DNA of 10,433 nucleotides from an uncultured Propionibacteriaceae bacterium (GTDB taxonomy: Bacteria > Actinomycetota > Actinomycetes > Propionibacteriales > Propionibacteriaceae). A model generated the notes under the pieces. It had not been told where the DNA came from. It made no database searches and worked only from the letters and a program-made list of their open reading frames with translations. The number at the start of each line of letters is the position of its first letter. The first letter of the stretch is position 1. Of the stretch, positions 1-5,352 are shown piece by piece. Position numbers and translations under genes: made by a program. The stretch spans positions 1 through 10,433 of the forward strand of contig CALMAD010000383.1 of NCBI GenBank assembly GCA_937859105.1, in the 5' to 3' direction.

Positions 1-1127
1 AGGGTGCGGATGATCTCCTCGGAGAACTGCTCGGTCGACAACAACAGGTTCAACGGCTGCTCGTACAACGACAACAACAGCAACAGCGACAGCGCAGCGC
101 CGGCGTACGCGAACACGATGGTGTAGATCGTCGAAGCGATGTGGTCGCGGCCGATCCGCATCCCCGAGGCGAACAACTGCCCCCGGCTCAGGTGCGGCCC
201 GGCGGCCCGGACCTCCCACACCGACGACGCCTGCGTGATCGTCACGTCGTTCAGCACGCCCAGGCCCGCGATCACCAGACCACAGGTGAGGATGTCAGGG
301 AAGTCGAGGTCACCGAGCAGGTTGGTCAGCGCGAGGCTCTCCTCACTGGAGATGCCGCTCAACCGGGCCATCGACACGCCCAGCGCGCCGAGGCCGGTGG
401 TCACCAACAGGCTCAACCAGGTGCCGACGAACGCTGACGTGGTCCGCCACGACACCCCATGGGCCAGATAGAGCACCACGAACATGATGGCGGTCGACCC
501 CACGATCGCCACCCACACAGCCGGCTGTCCCGACGTGAGGGCCGGGATCATGAACCCGAACAGCACCACCCCGGACACCACCAGCCCCAGCAACCCGAAG
601 AAGCCCTTCCGGCCGGCGACGACCAGCACCGCCACCACGAACAAGACGGCGAAGATCGCCAGGACCGGGATCCGGTCGACCGTGATCAACGACCATCCCC
701 CGGGCACCCCCTCGGTGGCGCCGACCTCGGCCACGTGGACGCCGTCGCCGGGCTGCAGGCCGCTCCACGCGGTCTCTCCCACCAGCTCCACGTCCACGAG
801 TTCGCCCGCCCGGCGGTCCAGTTCGACCTCGGCGACAAGGCAGGCGTGCTGGACACCGGCGTCCGGCCCCGTCGCGGGGGCGCCGGGCACGGCCGGGCAC
901 GGCTCGATGCTCGTGATCTGCCCGCGGACCGGCACGATCCCCTCGGCCGTCAACACCGAACCCTCCGGCAGGACGCGTTCGGTCGGCCACAACCAGACCA
1001 AACCCGCCATGGTGATCGCCGCCACGACGGCCAACAGCACGAGTGTCGCGAGCCGGGCCGTCCGGGAGACGCGCACATCGGCGTCCACCCCATCATGCCC
1101 ATGGTGGTGACGGTGACCCCCGCTCAT
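1..1127 (-). CDS. YibE/F-family multi-pass membrane protein (C-terminus cut by window edge)
   Basis: An uninterrupted minus-strand frame from an ATG at 1127 runs off the left edge: 375 full codons with no stop. The N-terminus is short, cytoplasmic and His-rich (residues 5-11, five His). A first membrane helix follows at about 25-47, then a roughly 100-residue soluble segment with Cys77 and Cys96. A cluster of hydrophobic helices starts near 153 (about 153-171, 175-195, 203-222, 233-250, 277-293, 332-353). The segment around 285-330 (GLGVLNDVTITQASSVWE, then GRDHIASTIYT) is the typical YibE/F core, so I am confident of the family. The biochemical function of YibE/F proteins is not established; a transporter or membrane-chaperone role is only guessed. 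The ATG at 1127 is the only ATG/GTG/TTG in frame after the TGA in the regulatory repeat at 1202-1218, though it has no clear Shine-Dalgarno sequence. The copper-resistance neighbourhood and the shared upstream box suggest a metal-stress role (inference). Confidence 0.9.
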   Translation of the reverse strand, partial: MSGGHRHHHGHDGVDADVRVSRTARLATLVLLAVVAAITMAGLVWLWPTERVLPEGSVLTAEGIVPVRGQITSIEPCPAVPGAPATGPDAGVQHACLVAEVELDRRAGELVDVELVGETAWSGLQPGDGVHVAEVGATEGVPGGWSLITVDRIPVLAIFAVLFVVAVLVVAGRKGFFGLLGLVVSGVVLFGFMIPALTSGQPAVWVAIVGSTAIMFVVLYLAHGVSWRTTSAFVGTWLSLLVTTGLGALGVSMARLSGISSEESLALTNLLGDLDFPDILTCGLVIAGLGVLNDVTITQASSVWEVRAAGPHLSRGQLFASGMRIGRDHIASTIYTIVFAYAGAALSLLLLLSLYEQPLNLLLSTEQFSEEIIRT

Positions 1128-1201
1128 GGGGTGGCCACCGGAGGGACGAGGCGAGGTGTGGTCACGATCGTCCAGCGTGGCAGCCAGCGCATGAGCCGGA
1201 G

Positions 1202-1218
1202 GTCAAGGCCGGGTCAAG
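1202..1218. promoter_or_regulatory. Direct-repeat box A upstream of yibE/F (putative response-regulator site)
   Basis: GTCAAG (1202-1207), five bases, GTCAAG (1213-1218): a perfect 6-bp direct repeat with 11-bp period, about 75 bp upstream of the YibE/F start. A weaker third unit, GGTCTGG, follows in phase at 1223. The second copy contains the TGA stop (1214-1216) of the small membrane protein gene. The spacing suits an OmpR/PhoB-family dimer binding on one face of the helix. No convincing -10 hexamer is visible between here and 1127. Confidence 0.5.
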
Positions 1219-1675
1219 ATCTGGTCTGGTTCGTGTCTGGGTGGTGCCCGTCGTGTCCCTCCAGCGGCTGGCCGGTGGGGCCAGTGGTCGCCGCGGGCTG
1301 GGGTGCGACGGGTGTCGGGTTGAGGGCGGGCCCGATCACGAACGCGGACAGTGTGAACAGGCTGGTGAAGGCGATCGCCCCCAGCGCTGGCGCCTTCCAG
1401 GTGCCGAACCGTTTCCGGAGGCGGTTGAGCATCGGGATGCTGAGCAGCATCCCGGCTGCGTAGAGCACCGTGTTGCCCACGACGCCGGTCAGGAGGGCGG
1501 CGCCGGCGAGGAACCCGACGTGGTGCAGGACATGCGGTGCGAGCCCGAGCAGGGCCCCGAACGTGGCTCGGGTGGCCGCCCACGCCCCGGCGGCGCGGGC
1601 CCGCCACGGGGTGGCCGCGGTGACGCTGTCGGCGGCCAGAGTAGATGCCGGGGGGTCGGTCAGGCTGGTGTCCAT
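1214..1675 (-). CDS. Small three-helix membrane protein with His-rich tail, unknown function
   Basis: This 153-residue protein has a polar N-terminal third (1-40), two closely spaced hydrophobic helices (about 46-66 and 68-84), a basic loop (RLRKRFGTWK, 85-94), a third helix (about 96-117) and a Pro-rich tail. The tail ends with HDGHH (141-145). His48, His51 and His52 sit at the start of helix 1 (PHVLHH), so both membrane and tail carry potential metal ligands. I recognise the type as a conserved actinobacterial hypothetical protein seen near copper and heavy-metal genes, but it has no assigned function. It starts at the ATG at 1675 with a weak ribosome site. It lies between lnt and yibE/F on the same strand, with direct-repeat boxes at both its ends. 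Its last codons read TCT-TGA inside box A. A metal-binding accessory role is inference from the His residues and neighbours. Confidence 0.75.
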   Translation of the reverse strand: MDTSLTDPPASTLAADSVTAATPWRARAAGAWAATRATFGALLGLAPHVLHHVGFLAGAALLTGVVGNTVLYAAGMLLSIPMLNRLRKRFGTWKAPALGAIAFTSLFTLSAFVIGPALNPTPVAPQPAATTGPTGQPLEGHDGHHPDTNQTRS

Positions 1676-1720
1676 ACCGTCGAGGGTGCGTGACGTCGGT
1701 GTGGTGTCGGTCCGGCTCTG

Positions 1721-1737
1721 GTCAAGATCCGACCAAG
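1721..1737. promoter_or_regulatory. Direct-repeat box B upstream of the small membrane protein gene
   Basis: GTCAAG (1721-1726), ATCCG, ACCAAG (1732-1737), with 11-bp period, 46 bp upstream of the start at 1675. It is nearly identical to box D (CAAGATTCGGCCAAG at 4251-4265). The lnt stop codon TGA (1722-1724) lies within the first half-site. No clear -10 was found at standard spacing. Confidence 0.5.
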
Positions 1738-3305
1738 GGATGAAAGCGCCTGCGCGGCGAAGGCGTCAGCGTGAGCGCCGTGATCCAGAGCGCGGCGGCC
1801 ACGGTCGCGGTGACCTCCAGGGGGGTGGCGAGCCAGCTGGCGGTGGTGGTCCCGGTGCGCAGGCCGAGTTGCACCACTCCAACGGCGGGACCCGGTTCGG
1901 TGACCTTCATGGTGACCCGACCGGTGGGATCGATGAGTCCGGTGATGCCGCTGGTGGTGACGACGAGGGTGTCGCGGCGCAGTTCCGCTGCCCGGGCCCG
2001 GGTGATGGCGAACTGTTGCTCGATCTGGGCGGTGCCCTGGTACATGGCGTTGTTGCTTTGCACGATGACGGCCTGCGCGGTGGCGAGGTCGTGCACGACG
2101 GGGTCGAAGGCGACGTCGAAGCAGGCCAGCACGCCGAGGCTGATCGAGCGTCCGTCGGGGAGCTGTACGTCGAGAAGACCCGGATCAGTGCCGGCCACGG
2201 ACTGGGCGCCGACGTAGCGCAGGGCAGGGATCAGCGGCAGCAGCACGTCTCGGAACGGGATCCATTCGCCGAACGGGACGATCGAGCGTTTCTGATAGGT
2301 GGGCCCGATCCGGCCGTCGGGTTCGCGCCATTGGGCGGCGGTTCGCCGCTGGCGGGGTCCGGGACCGTCGAGGATGGCGCCGACCAGCACGGGACGCCCC
2401 ACGGCCGCGACGGACTGCTCGACGAGCTGGCCGGTGCGCTGGTCGGTGTCGGGGTCGAGGTCGGTGGCGTTCTCGGGCCACACGACGAAGTCGGGGGCCG
2501 GCAGGCGGCCGGCGTCGATCGCGGCGGCCAGTTCGCGGGTGGCCCGTGCTTGGTTGGTGGTGATGGTGCGAGGCGGGCCGAGGCCGTAGACGCCGCCGCC
2601 GGGTGCGCCACCCTGGACCCAGCCCGCGGTGACGACGCCGTCAGGGGGCGGGGTCGGGGTCACGGTACCGGCGGTGGCGGCGCCGGTGACGACGACCAGC
2701 CACGCCGCGGACCAGGCCAGGCGCCGCCTGGAGGGCCCCAGCAGGATCCAGGCGCCCAGCTGTCCCGTGAGGACCACGGAGAAGCTGACGCCGGCCACCC
2801 CGATGAAGGGGTACAGCCCGGCCAGGGGCGAGTCGATCTGGGTGTAGCCGAGCCGCAGCCAGCCGAAGCCGCCGAACGGGACGCGGGCGGCGAGGAACTC
2901 CACGCCCAACCAGGCCAGGGCTGCCAGTACGGGCCAGCCGCGGCTCCGGCCGGCGGCGCGGACCAGCACGGCCGTGACCGCAGACCAGCTGGAGGAGAGC
3001 AACAGCAGCCCTACCAGGGCGGCCGGGTGGATGGCGGCCATCCAGCCCAGGGTTGGTCCGGACAGGCCAAGGCCGTAGGCCAGCCCCACGGCAGCCGCAG
3101 CCCGGAGCGACGTGCTCCGGTGCACGGCGACGGTGAGCACCATGACGCCAAGCGGTGGGGCGAGCCACCAGCCCAGCGGTGCGACACCCGTGCCCGTCAT
3201 CAACCCCGCCGCACCCGCCGCCCCCGCCGCGACCAGCGGTGCCCAGTGACGCGGCCACCGCTGCCGGGCCCATGACGCGTCCCGTGCGGTCCGCAGGGTC
3301 GTCAT
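1722..3305 (-). CDS. lnt: Apolipoprotein N-acyltransferase
   Basis: Lnt transfers a third acyl chain from a phospholipid to the N-terminal Cys of diacylated lipoproteins at the outer face of the cytoplasmic membrane. At 527 residues it has the usual family length. Residues about 20-212 hold the N-terminal bundle of membrane helices. About 224-475 is the carbon-nitrogen-hydrolase (nitrilase) domain, and about 483-513 the closing helix. The catalytic triad is visible and spaced as in E. coli Lnt: Glu278 in WPEN, Lys339 in TYQKRSIVPFGEWIPF, and Cys395 in GVLACFDVAFD. The essential-loop Glu347 is also present. The start chosen is the ATG at 3305, 28 bp after the lgt stop, so the two genes should be one operon. 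Actinobacteria usually carry a housekeeping lnt elsewhere; this copy in a copper region is probably an accessory paralogue (inference). Family assignment is firm; the partner lipoprotein is unknown. Confidence 0.93.
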   Translation of the reverse strand: MTTLRTARDASWARQRWPRHWAPLVAAGAAGAAGLMTGTGVAPLGWWLAPPLGVMVLTVAVHRSTSLRAAAAVGLAYGLGLSGPTLGWMAAIHPAALVGLLLLSSSWSAVTAVLVRAAGRSRGWPVLAALAWLGVEFLAARVPFGGFGWLRLGYTQIDSPLAGLYPFIGVAGVSFSVVLTGQLGAWILLGPSRRRLAWSAAWLVVVTGAATAGTVTPTPPPDGVVTAGWVQGGAPGGGVYGLGPPRTITTNQARATRELAAAIDAGRLPAPDFVVWPENATDLDPDTDQRTGQLVEQSVAAVGRPVLVGAILDGPGPRQRRTAAQWREPDGRIGPTYQKRSIVPFGEWIPFRDVLLPLIPALRYVGAQSVAGTDPGLLDVQLPDGRSISLGVLACFDVAFDPVVHDLATAQAVIVQSNNAMYQGTAQIEQQFAITRARAAELRRDTLVVTTSGITGLIDPTGRVTMKVTEPGPAVGVVQLGLRTGTTTASWLATPLEVTATVAAALWITALTLTPSPRRRFHPLVGS

Positions 3306-3333
3306 CGCGGGCGTGGCCGTCTCACCGAGTGGA

Positions 3334-4107
3334 TCACACGCGTGCCGGCTCGACCGGGTGTGCGGCGGCGGGCTCGGGGGTCCGCTGCCGGCGGTCGACC
3401 GCGATCAGCATGACGCCGGCGATGATGCTGAGCACGCCGAACAGTTGCGCTTCGGTGAGGCCGAGCAGGACGCGGTCGTTGACCCGGACGATCTCGACCA
3501 GCAGTCGCGCGGCCCCGCTGAGGGCGAGGTAGCCGCCGAACACTGACAGCGGCAGCCAGCGGCGGGCGAGCAGCCAGAGCACGGCGGCGATCGCGAACGC
3601 GCCGGCAGCCTCGTACAACTGGGCGGGGTGAACCGGGACGGTCACGGGCACGACGCCGTTCGGGAAGGCCATCCCCCAGGGCAGGTCGGTCGGCGTGCCG
3701 TAGGTGCCATCGCCCGCCAGGAAGCAGCCGATCCTGCCGATCCCGTACGCCACCGACAGGGGGATCGCGGTCGCGCCGGCCACGGTGGCCAGCGGCAGCC
3801 GGTAGCGGCGGGTCAGGACGACGACGGTGAGGATGCCGCCGATCAGTCCGCCGTACCAGACGAACCCGGAGCTACCGAGCAGGTGCCAGCTGAACTGGGC
3901 GCGGTTGTCGATCAGGAAGTACACCTTGGCGGCCACGAACCCCCACACCGCCGCCCACAGGACCAGCGAGTGCGCCTGGTCGACCGGGAAGCCGAGCTTG
4001 CGGAAGGCGCGGCCGAGCAGCCACGCGGCGACCAGCGCCGCGAGGGCCTTGCTCACCCCGTACGACTGGATCTGGATTCCGAACACTGAGAACAACACCG
4101 GCCACAC
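3334..4107 (-). CDS. lgt: Prolipoprotein diacylglyceryl transferase, non-canonical branch
   Basis: Lgt moves diacylglyceryl from phosphatidylglycerol to the lipobox Cys, the first step of lipoprotein maturation, in the cytoplasmic membrane. The protein has 257 residues and about seven helices. Family landmarks are Tyr16 in the first segment, WYGGLIGG at 84-91, GRIGCFLAGD at 124-133, VHPAQLYE at 159-166, and RLLVEIVR at 201-208. R125, R201 and E205 match E. coli R143, R239 and E243. Two residues reported as essential in E. coli Lgt differ: the HGG histidine (H103) is Tyr85, and the GRIGN asparagine (N146) is Cys128. It may therefore be a specialised or differently tuned enzyme. The start is GTG at 4107, supported by a strong GGAGGAG seven bases upstream; the nearby ATG is out of frame. 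It is cotranscribed with lnt and lies divergent to the DUF305 gene. Confidence 0.9.
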   Translation of the reverse strand: MWPVLFSVFGIQIQSYGVSKALAALVAAWLLGRAFRKLGFPVDQAHSLVLWAAVWGFVAAKVYFLIDNRAQFSWHLLGSSGFVWYGGLIGGILTVVVLTRRYRLPLATVAGATAIPLSVAYGIGRIGCFLAGDGTYGTPTDLPWGMAFPNGVVPVTVPVHPAQLYEAAGAFAIAAVLWLLARRWLPLSVFGGYLALSGAARLLVEIVRVNDRVLLGLTEAQLFGVLSIIAGVMLIAVDRRQRTPEPAAAHPVEPARV

Positions 4108-4114
4108 GGGGAGA

Positions 4115-4121
4115 CTCCTCC
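4115..4121 (-). promoter_or_regulatory. Ribosome binding site fixing the lgt GTG start
   Basis: The minus strand reads GGAGGAG, ending seven bases before the GTG at 4107. This is the strongest Shine-Dalgarno match among the minus-strand genes here and decides for GTG. Confidence 0.7.
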
Positions 4122-4172
4122 ATCAAGCGACGCACCCGCGTGGCACGCCGGCTCCCACTGTCGCGGGCCGGG

Positions 4173-4211
4173 GTCAAGGGCCCCCTGAGCGGCAGCCAAG
4201 ATCACGTCAAG
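4173..4211. promoter_or_regulatory. Direct-repeat box C: phased array in the lgt/DUF305 divergent region
   Basis: GCCAAG (4195-4200), ATCAC, GTCAAG (4206-4211) repeats the 11-bp pattern. Two further units sit in exact register upstream: GTCAAG at 4173-4178 and a degenerate CCTGAG at 4184-4189. Four hexamers thus fall at 11-bp steps. The array is 66-105 bp upstream of the lgt GTG and about 145-185 bp upstream of the DUF305 start, so it could serve either direction. Apart from boxes C and D and the DUF305 promoter, I see no gene or other element in 4108-4353. Confidence 0.5.
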
Positions 4212-4248
4212 AAGCCGATGAAACTGGGCGGGGGTGCCTGGCGAAAAC

Positions 4249-4265
4249 CTCAAGATTCGGCCAAG
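4249..4265. promoter_or_regulatory. Direct-repeat box D next to the DUF305 promoter
   Basis: CTCAAG (4249-4254), ATTCG, GCCAAG (4260-4265), with 11-bp period. It ends 16 bp before the candidate -35 of the DUF305 promoter, a normal place for an activating response regulator. It resembles box B almost base for base (CAAGATYCGRCCAAG). Confidence 0.5.
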
Positions 4266-4281
4266 AACCCCGATCCGGGGC

Positions 4282-4311
4282 TCGACGCCGCGAAACCCCG
4301 GTGGGTAGCGT
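4282..4311 (+). promoter_or_regulatory. Candidate promoter of the DUF305 gene
   Basis: TCGACG at 4282-4287 as -35 and TAGCGT (TANNNT type) at 4306-4311 as -10, with an 18-bp spacer. This would give a leader of roughly 35-40 bases with a good Shine-Dalgarno. Found by inspection only. Confidence 0.4.
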
Positions 4312-4344
4312 CGATGCCCATCCTCACACCTGAGGCGAACAACC

Positions 4345-4352
4345 AAGGGAGG
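4345..4352 (+). promoter_or_regulatory. Ribosome binding site deciding the DUF305 start
   Basis: AAGGGAGG is followed by two consecutive ATG codons at 4354 and 4357. The site is one base from the first and four from the second, so the second ATG is the more likely initiator. Confidence 0.5.
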
Positions 4353-4356
4353 CATG

Positions 4357-5352
4357 ATGGAACACACGAACCTGACCCGACGGGTGGCGTCCGGCTTGAC
4401 TGCGGCCCTGCTGGCGACCGGCGCCCTGACCGGGGTGGCGGTGGCGGCCGCACCACCGGCACAGGCGAGCGCACCGGCGGCGTCCGATCAGGCGGCCCGG
4501 TTCGAGGTCGACTTCCTGACCGGGATGATCGACCACCACCACATGGCGGTGATGATGGCCGAGATGTGCGTCGAGAAGGCGGTCCACGACGAGCTCGCAG
4601 CGACGTGTGAGTCGATCGTGGCCACCCAGTCGGCCGAGATCGCGACCATGCAGCAGTGGCTGGAGGACTGGTACGGCATCTCCCACGAGCCGGACATGAC
4701 TGGGATGCAGTCGATGCACCGGTTCCACGACCTGGACGGCGAGGAGTTCGAGGTCGCGTTCGCGACCCCCCGCCCTTTTCACACGCAGGACCAGCTTCAA
4801 GTGCGGAGCAGCCGTTCGACGGCCCGGAGGGTGTGCTCCACCTGTTCGGTCTGCTCGTCGGCCAGGGTGGTGGCTGCCCCCCGCTGCAGGCAGTCGCGGA
4901 GGTGTTGGTCGACCAGCATCAGGGCTGCGGCTTCGAGGGCGTGGGTGACTGCGGCCACCTGGGTGAGGATCTCGATGCAGTCGGCGTCGCCGTCGACCAT
5001 CCGGGCGATCCCGCGGACCTGTCCCTCGATGCGCCGCAGCCGGCCCAGCAGGGCACGTCGGGTCCGTGGGCCCGACGCGCTCCGCTGGGCTGCGGGTGTT
5101 GCAGCGCCCGGGTCAGTGGTGGCCGGCGCCGGAGGGTCCATGCGCGTAGCGGTGGGGGTCGGTGTCGAACGCGGCTGCGCAGTGGGTGGAGCAGAAGTGG
5201 ATCGTGGTGCCGTCGTGGTTGCGGGTGGCGGCAGCGTCAGCGGGGTTGATCTTCATACCGCACACGGGGTCGACGACCTTGGCGGTGGTGGTGTCCTTCT
5301 TCTTGCCGAACAGGCTGAACATGGTGGTTTCCTTTCGTTGGGTGTGGTGTGA
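4357..5352 (+). CDS. Secreted DUF305 protein, truncated in its second repeat; frame runs on antisense to csoR
   Basis: Numbering is from the ATG at 4354. Residues 1-40 are a Sec signal peptide (basic n-region, [19 protein letters not shown] core, AxA-type sites near 38-41) without a lipobox. Residues 49-107 are a full DUF305 repeat: [22 protein letters not shown], then [18 protein letters not shown], rich in His and Met, as in DUF305 proteins linked to copper and silver resistance. After a His/Met linker, EEFEVAF (130-136) is the opening of a second DUF305 repeat, but homology stops at about 4761. The remainder is Arg/Ser/Cys-rich, reads antisense through csoR and the 3' end of the ATPase gene, and looks like chance translation. 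I infer a deletion or rearrangement that joined the broken gene to the csoR end; no frameshift continuation is seen in other frames. The first repeat could still be made and be functional, or the gene may be a pseudogene. Confidence 0.6.
   Translation: MEHTNLTRRVASGLTAALLATGALTGVAVAAAPPAQASAPAASDQAARFEVDFLTGMIDHHHMAVMMAEMCVEKAVHDELAATCESIVATQSAEIATMQQWLEDWYGISHEPDMTGMQSMHRFHDLDGEEFEVAFATPRPFHTQDQLQVRSSRSTARRVCSTCSVCSSARVVAAPRCRQSRRCWSTSIRAAASRAWVTAATWVRISMQSASPSTIRAIPRTCPSMRRSRPSRARRVRGPDALRWAAGVAAPGSVVAGAGGSMRVAVGVGVERGCAVGGAEVDRGAVVVAGGGSVSGVDLHTAHGVDDLGGGGVLLLAEQAEHGGFLSLGVV
4797..5141 (-). CDS. csoR: CsoR-family copper-sensing repressor
   Basis: CsoR is an all-helical tetramer that binds operator DNA without copper and releases it when Cu(I) binds. 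The 114-residue protein has a disordered N-terminal tail (1-26), the family helix [22 protein letters not shown] (28-49) and the Cu(I) ligands in their expected spacing: Cys55 (DADC), His80 and Cys84 (DQHLRDC). The 25- and 4-residue gaps match M. tuberculosis C36, H61 and C65. The residue before the first Cys is Asp54, where the M. tuberculosis protein has Tyr35, a second-shell residue; allostery could differ. It starts at the ATG at 5141, overlapping the end of the ATPase-YHS gene by 29 bp, so translation is probably coupled and both share the operator at 7907-7925. The 3' end meets the truncated DUF305 gene head-on with no visible terminator. Confidence 0.92.
   Translation of the reverse strand: MDPPAPATTDPGAATPAAQRSASGPRTRRALLGRLRRIEGQVRGIARMVDGDADCIEILTQVAAVTHALEAAALMLVDQHLRDCLQRGAATTLADEQTEQVEHTLRAVERLLRT
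5113..5322 (-). CDS. Possible internal, separately translated YHS-domain protein (69 residues)
   Basis: In the same frame as the ATPase, an ATG at 5322 is preceded by AAAGGAAA (5328-5335 on the minus strand) with five bases between, a better ribosome site than csoR has. From it, 69 residues run [10 protein letters not shown]..., then a YHS domain: VDPVCGM with Cys21, and HFCSTHC with Cys44 and Cys48, followed by a His-rich end. Small free-standing YHS proteins of this shape occur beside copper ATPases in other bacteria. The residues just before the Met ([11 protein letters not shown]) look like read-through of a former intergenic spacer. So this may be a distinct cistron made alongside the long fusion. 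Whether both products exist cannot be read from DNA. Confidence 0.4.
   Translation of the reverse strand: MFSLFGKKKDTTTAKVVDPVCGMKINPADAAATRNHDGTTIHFCSTHCAAAFDTDPHRYAHGPSGAGHH

Noticed and set aside
459..1463. Open plus-strand frame of 334 codons crossing yibE/F and the small membrane gene
   Set aside because: It crosses the ends of two convincing minus-strand genes, is His/Gln/Arg-rich at random, and has no domain or ribosome site.
1470..3275. Long open plus-strand frame (601 codons) opposite lnt
   Set aside because: It is rich in Gly, Arg and Ala with no recognisable domain, and lies antisense to a gene with an intact catalytic triad. Such mirror frames are expected in GC-rich coding DNA.
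4275..4301. Inverted repeat CCGGGG/CCCCGG as a terminator or operator
   Set aside because: The stem is six bases with a 15-base loop and no T-run, and lies across the likely DUF305 promoter; such short GC palindromes are common by chance here.
4762..4796. Possible bidirectional terminator between DUF305 and csoR
   Set aside because: No inverted repeat is seen; only a C-run and a TTTT stretch.
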